A DNA stretch of 10,527 nt from assembly GCA_900618425.1 (NCBI GenBank), contig UZAN01048622.1, forward strand, positions 13,221-23,747, given 5' to 3'. Below the pieces are notes generated by a model. It was given only the letters and a program-made list of their open reading frames with translations, was not told the origin of the DNA and ran no database searches. This document shows positions 1 through 8,759 of this stretch, one piece after another; position 1 is the stretch's first letter, and the number at the start of each line of letters is the position of its first letter. The translations under genes were made by a program, and so were the position numbers. This stretch comes from Echinostoma caproni (Eukaryota > Platyhelminthes > Trematoda > Plagiorchiida > Echinostomatidae).

Positions 1-1320
1 ATATATATATAGACATTGTTGACAGTGAGGTTCAGGGGAAAACAAGCGTTGCTTTGAGGAATCACCAAATTAAAATTTACCCTAGTTATGAAATATTGGT
101 TCGCGTACTGTTATGGATGCCATTTTAAAAAGAAAAAAAGTTAAATGTCCCATTAAGTAACAAACTCCTAAACAACGGAGTGAAACAATGGTACCCATTT
201 TCGTGCATTGAACAAACTCAGGTACAGCATTTTTCACAATATTGGTTTATTAATAGAAACATCGTTTACCACAAACAATTGCGTTTGACGAGAATAAACA
301 AATTTGCGGATAATTAGTAACTGTGTTACTCTTTAGTTTTTTTTAATAAATCCCGTTATCTAACGTCATTTGACATTACTTTGAGTATTTCATGCATTTT
401 AGTTAAATCGCTGAACTGATATGTCTTTATTTAGTTAGCATAAATTGACCTGATGAGAGTTGCTCATTGCACGCAATTATTCCGCATGTTGTATCTCATT
501 TATCTTCCCTCTCATGCTCAATAACAACGTGTCAACCAGGTCAAACCGGACCCAATTGCTTTGCGCGAAAATTCTATCAATCGGACGATTGCGTACGAAA
601 CTTTTCAAAATGTCGTTTGATTGATTTTTTTAGACTGTTTTCCGGTTTCCGAAATAGTGAGCAATTTTTAGTGACAATCTACCGATTTCACGGAAGATTC
701 ATTGTGCCACTTTCGCAGTTTGGAAACTGGAAAACGATAGTGCGTCTTTATTGTGTCTCTTCGGATTTATATTGCACCTTTGTTAAAATCGTCCACCGAG
801 TCTTAGGAACCACCGTCAACCAAATAAAAACGTAATAAAGATGACAGTGGTCCTTATTTAATCCGGAGCCTTGATCACAAATATACATAGATAACTTAGA
901 GACCGAAATTCATCTGATTCGAGTTAACTAGTTAGGCGATAGACAAATGCAACAGGATATGAATTTCGCACTATCGTAGCCATGGAATAATCTGAATGCG
1001 AAAACAGCAGTTGTGAATGAGCAGTGAATGACAAGAGGTTGGGTGAAATAACCTACCATAAATAGAGCACATTAGATTATTGTTCAATAATAAAATTACG
1101 ATATTGATTATTCTATATCATATTTACCTTTTAACAAAGATAATATTGAAGTGCTTTACAGGAGAATACAATTTGTTTTCAATAATTGGACCAGACAGAC
1201 AGCTACATAACTTAATCTTTATGGTTGCCTTGACAAGAAACTACTTCATGTATGCATGATCTATGACAAGGTGGACAGCATCACTGGAATTTGAACACAC
1301 ATGTATATAATACGCTATAT
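1..1320. other. AT-rich intergenic or intronic DNA, no supported gene
   Basis: The window opens in a short (AT)n run (1-12) and continues as AT-rich unique-looking sequence. The longest open frame (467-835, + strand, 122 codons) begins at TTG rather than ATG and matches no protein I recognise. It contains CQPGQTGPNC, which mimics the end of an EGF-like module, but the other cysteines of that fold are absent. A frame of this length is not surprising by chance in 10 kb. I see no splice-flanked exon, RNA gene or repeat here. Confidence 0.55.
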
Positions 1321-1414
1321 TTATCTATCTATTCATCTATCTATCAATCGTTCAGGTCTAGTGTAAAATGTATATATATGTATATATGTATGTATATATA
1401 TATATGTATATTTA
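1321..1414. repeat. Compound microsatellite: (TCTA)n followed by TA/TG-rich tract
   Basis: Positions 1321-1345 carry repeated ATCT/TCTA units interrupted by ATTC. After a short unique spacer, 1369-1414 is an almost pure alternation of TA with occasional TG. It is a compound simple-sequence repeat and probably polymorphic. A short minus-strand open frame crossing it (rich in Tyr-Ile-Thr-His) is a by-product of the repeat and not a gene. Confidence 0.85.
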
Positions 1415-1920
1415 TGTACTGAACACAGTTTCCGTATAAAATAGACGATACTAATACGAGTTTCCAGATGAATCATCTCAATGCGGCAAATAAATAAACC
1501 TCGGCAACGCCACGTCACAAATATCAACCTATCACGTTTGTCGTTGGTGATCCAGTGTGTTCAAAAATTCAAATACCGCACTTCGTAGCAGTGACGTAAT
1601 CTATCACTCATTCAATTTTCAAATAAATCACGATTGTCACCTCGGACAGATGATTATGTAATAGCAGAACAGTCATTCGGACAAATGTTTCATTTGCCAG
1701 TCATTTACAATTTAATTTATTGGTTTTGAATGTTCCGGGGCCGTTAAATCAACCATACATTATTTAGAAAATCATTTTGATAGCAATCATGTGCTTAGCA
1801 TTTCGAATTTTGTCGTAGTCAATCAACTAAATGTAAACGCGAACTAGAGAGTTTCTTTGTAACTGTTGTATTTAAAATTACCGCAATAGATTAGAAAATG
1901 CCGCATTGGAAAAGAGACTG
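1415..1920. other. AT-rich stretch without a recognisable feature
   Basis: Both strands are broken by frequent stops. No protein similarity, RNA gene or repeat was recognised. Confidence 0.5.
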
Positions 1921-1923
1921 AAG

Positions 1924-1977
1924 GGATTCGAGCACGACTGGCGTAACGTCCAGCGTGGGTGTACACCAACTGGCCGC
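1924..1977 (-). repeat. tRNA-like SINE head (A box + B box) on the minus strand
   Basis: Read on the minus strand, GGCCAGTTGGT (1965-1975) resembles a pol III A box / tRNA D-arm, and TGCTCGAATCC (1924-1934) resembles a B box (consensus GGTTCGANNCC). Between them is an anticodon-arm-like hairpin: CTGG, an 8-nt loop, CCAG. The A-to-B distance, about 40 nt, fits an internal pol III promoter. The T-stem does not pair well, so this is a tRNA-derived repeat head or tRNA relic rather than a working tRNA. The perfect palindrome GGTGTACACC (1958-1967) lies within it. Body and 3' end could not be delimited. Confidence 0.4.
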
Positions 1978-1985
1978 ATGAATTC

Positions 1986-2920
1986 ATTCTACCCTAAAAA
2001 GTCAAATCACGGAGCTGACCGAAATGCGTGGGTGTGTAGATAAATGTGTGTTTTTAAACATTGCGTCTCCATTAGGAACCATGCACTACTACCCATCTTA
2101 TAATCCCAAAAGCTTGTATCAGTAAACACTGTCAGAAGAAGAGCAAATGTTACGTATAGGTATTTATGTGACCCTCTGTTTAGGAACGAAAGCTCCGACG
2201 TTGCTTTATTCGGAAAATTCACTCAAACCACGCTACACTACAGTAAATTCATATATAGACACTTTGAATGTGAATAAGCCTCTAATCTGTGAAACACATT
2301 GTTTCCGGTGTAAAATGGGTTCTCTAAGACAAAAGATCTCCGATTCCGAATCAACTTTGTTTGTTTGATAATTTTGCAAAGCAAATAAAATTGAAAAGAT
2401 CAATTTCTCTACTTGAATAATTCATTACAAGTCAGTTGATTCAGTCATAAGTGAATCCGTCGTGAAGAATAATGTTGCGAACAGTAATTGTTGAAAATGG
2501 GCTCTGTTATTGATGGTATAATGTGTAAATTATTTTTGATAAGTTATAGTTATTACCGAATACACCACGTAGAAAGTTGATAATGGCTGTAAAACCTTAC
2601 TCAATGTTCCAGGTTCGAACGATGACATGAATCTCGGCGAGAGACCTTTACAAGGCAGCCTAACATGCTAATTGAAGACAAATTAATCCGATGTTTCAGT
2701 GGTGTTGTTCTATTCTTAAACACTCCCTCATAAATACAAAGTTGTGATGCATCACGTCCGACGATTGTCAGGTTATTGAAATGTTCCTCTTTTCCGAGGC
2801 ACCAATGTGACCGTGGCCAAACTAAAGCACAACACTGACCGAAACATTTCATGAACTTCGTCCTTGTAAAACAGCTGCCCGGTTCACACTAGTAGCAGAA
2901 AACATTAAACTAGGCTTTAA
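1986..2920. other. Intergenic or intronic stretch, no supported gene
   Basis: Several short open frames occur on both strands (for example 2147-2368 on + and 2601-2852 on -). None has a recognisable domain, a plausible splice context or a homolog I can name. The 2601-2852 minus frame has a fairly protein-like composition and ends just downstream (minus strand) of the SINE at 2924, but I cannot support a function. Confidence 0.45.
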
Positions 2921-2923
2921 ATG

Positions 2924-3077
2924 GGATGAAAATATTTCTGATAACCAACTTAGAGCACTGCACAGTCCTGTTTAGGTCTCGTCACCAGTGCGTACGTTTC
3001 GTGTCCTTATCAGGACTCGAACTGCGATCAATCCAGTCGGGACTTCAAACTCGTACCCCGTAGCTACATAGTCAACT
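2924..3077 (-). mobile_element. tRNA-derived SINE-like element with hammerhead-like body
   Basis: On the minus strand the head shows a degenerate A box (TAGCTACGGGGTACGAG, 3050-3066) and a good B box (GTTCGAGTCC, 3013-3022). The body begins with a small hairpin, GTCCT-GATA-AGGAC (minus strand, 3003-3016), followed at once by ACGAAAC. After it comes TGACGAG (within 2978-2984), flanked by a 6-bp inverted repeat GCACTG/CAGTGC (2955-2960 and 2986-2991). The element ends near ATATTTTCATCC (2924). Head-plus-body layout and further body copies at 4121-4166 and 6161-6235 support a dispersed pol III SINE family. The pieces resemble the hammerhead core as found in schistosome Sm-alpha repeats (established knowledge), but the CUGANGA box is degraded and two extra bases separate stem II from GAAA. 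Exact ends are uncertain. Confidence 0.55.
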
Positions 3078-3611
3078 TACACCGGAGCCCATGAAGAGTG
3101 CCTGATAACTCTGAACAATCGAAAGGGCTAATCCAAGCTTGATACTCTAAATTAAACTAGGCTATTTGCACAGCACAAATTACTCCCCAAATCGTATCAT
3201 GTTGTGCATGTATTGTTGAGGCTTGTTTTCTAGTTTCTATGGAACAAGAAGCGATTATTATAACAAAAATCTGATTCTTTTGCAACTGTTTTGCTTCACC
3301 AATATAGCAGCTCCACAGGGAAGAGTAATTTAATTTCAAGTGAGTAATGGAGGATTTGATTCAACTTCAGATGGGAACTCGTCGTTTGTAGACAGCAAAT
3401 GAAGCGTGACCTGAAAAGCCAGGAAGTATACTGATCAGCTGTTTCGATCTGATTGAAACCAGTAACAGGTTGTGAATATTTCCAACCGAGTCATAATCCC
3501 GGAGGCTAGAGCTAAGTTGAGCTAGGTCCGTGGCCTGTAACAAGTTCGCAAACATGGGTTTTGCTATATCGTGTAAATGGAAAATGAAAAACGGTCTGAT
3601 CAGCTTCCCTG
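3078..3611. other. Unassigned sequence between two SINE-like relics
   Basis: Two short minus-strand open frames (3157-3339; 3367-3636) occur here without recognisable domains. The second overlaps the tRNA-like head that follows and so is unlikely to be a gene. Nothing else was recognised. Confidence 0.45.
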
Positions 3612-3680
3612 GGTTGACCGAGTGGGTATCGATCATGCTTCCATTCTGCCTGCGAGTTCCGGCGTTTGATCCTTAGTCGC
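3612..3680 (+). repeat. Degenerate tRNA-like SINE head, + strand
   Basis: TTGACCGAGTGGGTATCGA (3614-3632) resembles the D-arm/A box of a Ser/Leu-type tRNA, and GCGTTTGATCC (3662-3672) resembles a B box with one C-to-T change. Spacing is about 45 nt. The arms no longer pair convincingly, so this is best read as a tRNA-derived repeat head or an old tRNA pseudogene. The downstream sequence (about 3680-3760) does not match the body of the 2.9 kb SINE, so it would be a different family. Confidence 0.35.
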
Positions 3681-3689
3681 GTTGATGGA

Positions 3690-4055
3690 TTCCCTCACTC
3701 CTGCAAATGAAATCCAACCACATCGAAACAGCTGTCCATAAGTGCTTTCTAGCTTTTCAATTCATGCTGCATTTAATTTAATTTTCTTGAAATCACCGAT
3801 GTTTCTTCTGAAATGGTAAGCCACACTTGTGAGGCACACTATTCTCCTAATTGCTATTTGTCTTGAGCACAGATTTGTAATTATCCAAGGCGATGTTTCG
3901 TGTAATTATTACCAGGCGTTACCACGGTTTGAATATGAAGTGGGTTATGCACCGGGTTTCTACGTTTAAACTAAATTGGATTACCCACTGTCAGTAATGC
4001 TTATCATTATTGTAAGTATAGAGCGGTCCATCAGCCCCAATAAGCGTCAAAAGCA
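3690..4055. other. AT-rich stretch without a recognisable feature
   Basis: No open frame of note, RNA gene or repeat was recognised on either strand. Confidence 0.45.
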
Positions 4056-4061
4056 TTGGTG

Positions 4062-4079
4062 ATATATATATATATATAT
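4062..4079. repeat. (AT)9 microsatellite
   Basis: Nine perfect AT dinucleotides. It may be the 3' tail of the minus-strand retroposon copy directly adjoining it. Confidence 0.9.
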
Positions 4080-4190
4080 GTAAATGTGCTTGAGAAGAGC
4101 TCATTCTGATGTTTTCTTTATTGTTAGGACTCGTCAGTTAACGGTCCCAACTTTCGTTGTCCTTATTTTATAACAGGCTGAGAGCATGGG
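4062..4190 (-). mobile_element. Second copy of the SINE body, ending in a (TA)n tail
   Basis: Two blocks match the 2.9 kb element in the same order: TTGTTAGGACTCGTCA (4121-4136) against 2969-2984, and TTTCGTTGTCCTTAT (4152-4166) against 2997-3010. The spacers are 15 and 12 nt. On the minus strand this reads ATAAGGACAACGAAA, then CTGACGAGTCC: intact hammerhead consensus boxes, but with the GAAA box before the CUGANGA box. The minus-strand copy runs on into a pure (TA)n tract (4062-4079), as expected for the 3' tail of a retroposon. No tRNA-like head was recognised upstream, so it may be 5'-truncated or a larger related element. Confidence 0.45.
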
Positions 4191-5240
4191 TAAATCTTTT
4201 AAGTAAAACTTTTCTTCTATAATTGATGGAATCTCAGGTAACTTTCAGTGTGAGTGGGTGCCGCTATTTTGAAATGATAGGCTGGCGCAAATCAAACAAT
4301 AATTCGTTCTTAATAGATTCTGATGCACTGGGTAATGGATATTGTTACACATTTTTGCATACACACGCTCACGAGGCAGGATGAAACTCCGTCCTCGAAA
4401 TAAATAATACTTGTAGACGATTGAATAAATACTAAATGCATTTTCCACATATATATATGTTCTTGAAATACAAATGTAATCCTTTTGAATTGTGATACAA
4501 AATTTCAATTAAAATAAAAATATAAAGTTACTTTATGAGATTTAGAAACTGCCCACGTGTACCACGGGTTTTTAGCTTCGCACATTTCGACTTGTATTCA
4601 TGGAAAATGGTTTGCCAATTTTAGCCTAAATTATTGAAAATGTCTAGGACTTTATCTTCGTAGGTGCACTCGTTGCCTTATTATTTATCGTGATTTGATA
4701 ATCCACAACCTGCCGGAGGTTGGCCCGATCGCTCTGTGCAGTAAACAAAGATAGTCCTGAACGTGTATTGCTGAAAAGTACCAGCAAAATACACTGAATT
4801 TAAATGAGGGAGAGGATTGAAAAACACCCGATTCAGAATGATTACGGTGCTGTAAAAATCCGGAAGCACTAGATCAACCATACGACCCAGTAAAGCAGCC
4901 ATTGCACATACCAACCTGTTTGTGATCTGTAATACATCGGTTTTGTCCAGATGTTTCACCCGGTTTGAAGACTACACATGGAAGATCGTTGAATACCATG
5001 CCACGGGAGTTGCGGTCGTGACAGGTATAAACGGAATGTAAACTGCTGGCACATTACGTTACCTTTGTAATGGACTATGTAGTTGATTAGGTATTGGTAG
5101 TGTATACCACATATTTGCACATCCTTCACTAGAATGTATGGCATACGTTCTGCCTCAACCGCTGACCACGCATTAGATGAACTCTTGTAATGATTAGCTT
5201 AAGCCAATGCTACCACTGAAAAACAAAAGCATTTTTCAAT
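4191..5240. other. Unassigned stretch with short minus-strand open frames
   Basis: Minus-strand frames at 4245-4508, 4681-4959 and 4956-5144 are each under 95 codons and lack recognisable motifs. The last two overlap by 4 bases in different frames. A short (AT)n run lies at 4449-4458. Without a named homolog or splice evidence I do not call a gene here. Confidence 0.4.
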
Positions 5241-5423
5241 ATGAACTTGAATAAAGAACACAACAGCACAGTGTTGGACAGTTTATTTCCGGAAAGGATT
5301 CGCTACGCTTCTTCAGACAAATCCGAACATCGGGCTATTTATGTACGTGAGGAGATGAAGCGATTGTTTGCCAAAGATGAATTGTGCAACAATTTGCTGC
5401 TATGCTTTGTATTCAATGCTTAA
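5241..5423 (+). CDS. Candidate exon or small ORF, unknown function
   Basis: This 60-codon frame begins with ATG and has a composition more protein-like than the other short frames: charged, mixed, with a stretch FPERIRYASSDKSEHRAIYV followed by REEMKRLFAKDEL, which could form an amphipathic helix. No domain is recognised. Upstream is AT-rich with possible AG acceptors near 5200-5212. GT donors exist near its 3' end (for example inside TTTGTATTC), so it could be an exon of an unannotated gene rather than a complete protein. It may equally be chance. Confidence 0.15.
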   Translation: MNLNKEHNSTVLDSLFPERIRYASSDKSEHRAIYVREEMKRLFAKDELCNNLLLCFVFNA

Positions 5424-5689
5424 ACTGTCCCTCGTTATTCATTTATTAGTTTACGTTTATCCCAGTGGTTTTCCAAAAAGAAACTCTGAATTCCCCCTGG
5501 TCAGAAGCTAACCGAAAGTCAGCTTTGTTACCAAATGAGCTACTTTGTACAATGACGTTTTGTTGATAATATTCATTCTGAAACACCCTAAACTCTGACT
5601 AAAAGAGTTAATTGTTCTAAGTTGAATTTAAATGTATTTTAACTGTAGGTTGAAAACATCCTTTACATCCACCTATCCATGAACTTGGC

Positions 5690-5900
5690 GTGGTGTCTTC
5701 TATTCCTATACGTTTCTATGCCAGGCTGCCTGTGTTAGCACGAAGCACAAAGAACCCGTCAGATCACGCACGCATCCGAGATAGGCCACACTCACGCTCG
5801 CAACACTCCAGACCAGCTGAGCCCAATTGGATCGATCAATCAATGTGCCAAGACCACAATTTGACTGAGAGGTCCCGGGTAGTCTTCTCGTGTACGTGAT
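5690..5900. other. GC-richer, CpG-containing island open on both strands
   Basis: Compared with its flanks this segment is GC-richer and contains many CpG (for example around 5765-5805: ACGCACGCATCCGAG). Both strands are open over about 70 codons, the usual consequence of low AT content. It contrasts with the surrounding sequence as an inserted, decayed repeat would, but I recognise no element, terminal repeat or target-site duplication. Confidence 0.3.
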
Positions 5901-6160
5901 TGTGCTATTTTGTTGCATATCAAAATCTAAATGAACGAATACACACTGACTGTGGTCTCAAACTGTGTTTTATCTTTGCGTTATCCTGTGGGATTTAGCA
6001 AGAGTCGCTCGTGTCATTCGTACAGCTAGTCGAAACACAACAGCCTGAATATCAAACAAAATGATGAATATAAGGGAACGATTTCCGGGTTTCACCCTCA
6101 GAATAACATGTAACTTTGTCTAAAGTAGATTTCTAGATTATAATCATTCGTTTACAAGCT

Positions 6161-6235
6161 GGATGAAAATATTGTTGATGATCGATAAAGAGCGCATTGG
6201 ATAGTTACTTTGTCCCGTTTGAGACTGGTTAGTTG
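6161..6235 (-). repeat. Third, diverged copy of the SINE 3' region
   Basis: GGATGAAAATATT at 6161-6173 is identical to 2924-2936. The following sequence stays alignable (TGAT.A.C.A...AGAGC.C, then an ACTAT/ACTGT-type block on the minus strand) through about 6200, and more weakly to about 6235 (TCCCGTTT against TCCTGTTT). Orientation matches the 2.9 kb copy: minus strand, with the tail at the lower coordinate. No tRNA-like head was found at higher coordinates, so it is a fragment or a different member with a shared tail. Confidence 0.4.
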
Positions 6236-6239
6236 TATG

Positions 6240-6720
6240 TTCTGACCCGGTGTGTGGAAACCACAATCCACCGAGGGACGATGTTCAGTTTATCGGATCA
6301 TATATCCCCTTTGGACGGGATAGAACGTTCCCAGTACAATTCGATGCCTAATCGAGTGAGTGACCATTACCACGACTAGAAAGGTGTGCGTGGTAACTAC
6401 TCCTCTTTTTGGTTGGTTATGAGTCAGGGTTTTTAGAGAACTCCCGTCGGTGACCTCACAGTGGTTCACCTACCTGGATATAGCCCCGGATACTGGCTTT
6501 TTATCCTCTCACTTTGGAGGGAAAATATCTCCGCCACGGGAAGGCGATGGTTAATGGTTTCCAGAAGAATCTATTTGAGATGCTTGGCCTTATGGTGGTA
6601 TTTCTTGAGGTGCGATGGAGGGGTAACCAGCCGCAACCTGAGATATCCACCTGGATCATAGTGACTGAGGCTTTCGTAGGGACGGTTATATTTTTAAAAG
6701 TAGTCAGTGAATGAGGTTCA
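6240..6720. other. GC-richer segment of unknown origin, possible repeat relic
   Basis: This roughly 480-bp block is less AT-rich than its flanks and directly abuts the SINE-like tail copy at 6161-6235. It holds a small hairpin TGTGG-AAA-CCACA (6253-6265), a larger perfect 8-bp hairpin (6367-6396), and overlapping short open frames on both strands at 6461-6731. None of those has a recognisable domain. It could be an undescribed transposable element fragment, or part of a longer element that includes the tail copy. Confidence 0.3.
6367..6396. repeat. Perfect 8-bp inverted repeat (hairpin)
   Basis: TTACCACG (6367-6374) and CGTGGTAA (6389-6396) are exact reverse complements separated by 14 nt. 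The stem is long enough to be notable but carries no T-run or known motif that would define a role. Confidence 0.6.
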
Positions 6721-7675
6721 ATCATCGTCACTCTTGTAGCTTACTTCATTTTGTGCAATCTAAATTGATTAACACATGACCAAATACGGACACAGTAGAT
6801 TTTCAACGACTCTTTGACACAGATTGGTCCCAAAATAGATAAACCAGTTAAATGTAAACCATCAATAACCGGGCTTCGCTGGACCTCCTAAAAAGTGATG
6901 ATCTATTCAATGTGATGGGTCATCGTGGAGAATATTTCCCGGTCATTGTTTACGACCTGAATCTGATCGTTACACATCTGTTGGACTTTTGATTTACTAG
7001 CCTCACATGTTCCGCTTTGCCTGGATTTCGCCTTTTTTAATTCAACCAGCACAACTGGGTACTTACTCTTCGATTTTATTTTACTTGATCTTTGTGAATA
7101 TACATAATCTCTTCGGGGACCTGGATAGTTAAGGCATACAATGAATCTCTGCTAGCTGTGATGCAATAAAATGCAATGTGTTGTACTGAAACGGTGCTCG
7201 AAATTGGCTATCTTGGGTGTTTGTCCCTGAGTTGTGTCTAAATAGAAAAAGACGGCTATGGAAAATAAACGTTTTACATCCACTTCCTCCGTAAACAAAT
7301 AAACGCGCAATCAATATTTAATATCAAATGGCTTCCATATGGTGCATTGAAGGCAAACGTTTGTCAGTGGGATAGAATTGAGACGACCACTCACGAAATT
7401 CTACAACCTTTATTAGAAACATTATACCAGTAATAAACCCATTGACTTATAGAAGTGAAAAATGCATAACACTATGCATTTTGTTTCATGTATGATCATC
7501 ATTTTAAATCATATTGTTCCAATTGAACTCTCCTTAAACTCCGAGCTCAGAGTGTTTACAATAGAATAACTAACCATTATTGAAATGATGGTAGCAAACC
7601 TGAACAAAGCTGAATCTCGTAGAATTTACTTTCGGGGTACAGGAGAAACACATTTTTGATAAAAATTTAATTTTT
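6721..7675. other. AT-rich stretch without a recognisable feature
   Basis: Only short frames occur (for example 7129-7314 minus), with no motif. No RNA gene or repeat was recognised. Confidence 0.45.
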
Positions 7676-7678
7676 CTT

Positions 7679-7699
7679 GGGGGCGGAGGGGGGGGGAGG
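7679..7699 (+). repeat. G-rich tract with a run of nine G
   Basis: Five G, then CGGA, then nine G, then AGG, within an otherwise AT-rich region. It supplies three G3 tracts and further G2 tracts, so a canonical four-tract G-quadruplex of three tiers is not available, but a two-tier or bulged form is possible. A homopolymer-length sequencing error is also possible. Confidence 0.7.
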
Positions 7700-8022
7700 A
7701 TATGATCCAACCCAGTTCCTCGCCCCAAAATTCGCACAACTCAATTCGACCAGTGAGTAGCAATTGACCGGATCATTTGTTAGTCTGATTAGTTGGTTTG
7801 TTGCTACCATAGATTTAGATAGGACCGACAATATATTCGAGGTCTACATAGCCCCTTTGACTGTGCGCCAAATAATAGTAATCAAGCAACCAGGTACCAT
7901 GCTTCGTTCTCCATATAGATCATGTTCCTTGTCATCTGTCTCGGTGTCTGAAGTAGCATGCATTTCAAGGAATGATTTCTGCTTACCGCCAGGTGCATGT
8001 GTGTGTGCGTTTCATTTCTGTC

Positions 8023-8044
8023 GCTGTCCTCGTGNTCCTCGTGT
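8023..8044. repeat. Short tandem TCCTCGTG units around an ambiguous base
   Basis: TCCTCGTG occurs twice in tandem, with a single n at 8035 between the units and a third partial unit after. The n marks an unresolved base or a collapsed short repeat in the assembly. The open frame that reads through it (7764-8051, +) should not be trusted as a gene. Confidence 0.6.
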
Positions 8045-8136
8045 CCATTGATGAACGTCGATTAACTGGTTCCGAATCAGCAGAGTCAACTGCAGACCAT
8101 TGACTAATACAAAGAGTGTCTTTAACTGGCATACAA

Positions 8137-8371
8137 ATATATATATATATTTCATTCTATCGATGCTATTTACAAGTTAATACCATATCTATATATGTAT
8201 ATATCTTACATACACCATTGTTCATTTGGTACTACTGAATGCAATCGTTTTCAAAATAGTTAAATAGAGCACATTTCAAACAAACAAACCAAAAAAATAG
8301 ATTAGCCAACAACCTCGTTTTCAGAGATTCGTATTCATGAAAATATTTCTCTATATATCCATATATATATC
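8137..8371. repeat. Cluster of TA-rich microsatellites
   Basis: Alternating TA tracts occur at 8137-8150, 8186-8204 and 8350-8371 within AT-rich DNA, just upstream of the Penelope-like relic. They may be ordinary microsatellites or remains of retroposon tails. Confidence 0.7.
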
Positions 8372-8581
8372 ACTACTTGGGAAAAACTGTCTTGAGAAAA
8401 TAAAATCACAGATTGCGAGAAACGATTTCATCATGAGGCCGGAAATTGGATTCACCACAATCATAAATTTGTTTTTCCACTCATTCGATCATCGAGAGTA
8501 CACCGTGAGACCAGTGTGTCAGGAAGAGTGGTGGAGGATAGTCCAGGGAAGCTGTAGAGCTTGCACAAATAATTTCAGGCA

Positions 8582-8757
8582 CACAGACGGAAAAGGATAG
8601 ATTTTACGATTTTACAATGTTTGAAACAGCGGGACTTCATTGATGTATCCATTTTCCAACGTATTAGGCCAACCGGGACTGTTTTTCGTACGTTATATGG
8701 ATTGCCAAAAGATTTTGGATATATCCAACTCAGTCGTATGTCGATTGTGAAAGGTTC
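8582..8757 (+). pseudogene. PLE reverse transcriptase, upstream conserved block (fragment)
   Basis: In one frame (codons starting at 8582) the translation runs through DFTILQCLKQRDFIDVSIF, then QRIRPTGT and LYGLPK, the block preceding the RT palm in PLEs. The expected continuation, VHK.G.PLRPILSM, is recognisable only in degraded form (YIQLSRMSIVKGS). The frame then runs into the antisense tRNA-like sequence at 8760. Same-frame stops upstream (8555-8575 area) show decay. There is no credible start codon: the TTG at 8621 is an internal Leu codon of the block. Confidence 0.8.
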
Positions 8758-8759
8758 AG

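Noticed and set aside
444..475. CTGATGA followed by GAG-TTG-CTC on the + strand, resembling a hammerhead box plus stem II
   Set aside because: The required GAAA does not follow the stem (ATTG is present), and no stem I or III partners were found.
467..835. 122-codon + strand frame with an EGF-like CxxGxxGxxC piece
   Set aside because: Begins at TTG, lacks the other cysteines of an EGF module, no recognisable homolog, and its length is compatible with chance.
2601..2630. GGTTCGAACG as a B box
   Set aside because: No convincing A box upstream (only TGGCTGTAAAA) and no tRNA-like arms.
4681..5144. Two adjacent minus-strand frames as a spliced or split gene
   Set aside because: No recognisable domain or homolog, frames differ, and no clear splice pair joins them.
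7764..8051. 95-codon + strand frame as a gene
   Set aside because: No recognisable domain, and it reads through the ambiguous base at 8035 in a short tandem repeat.
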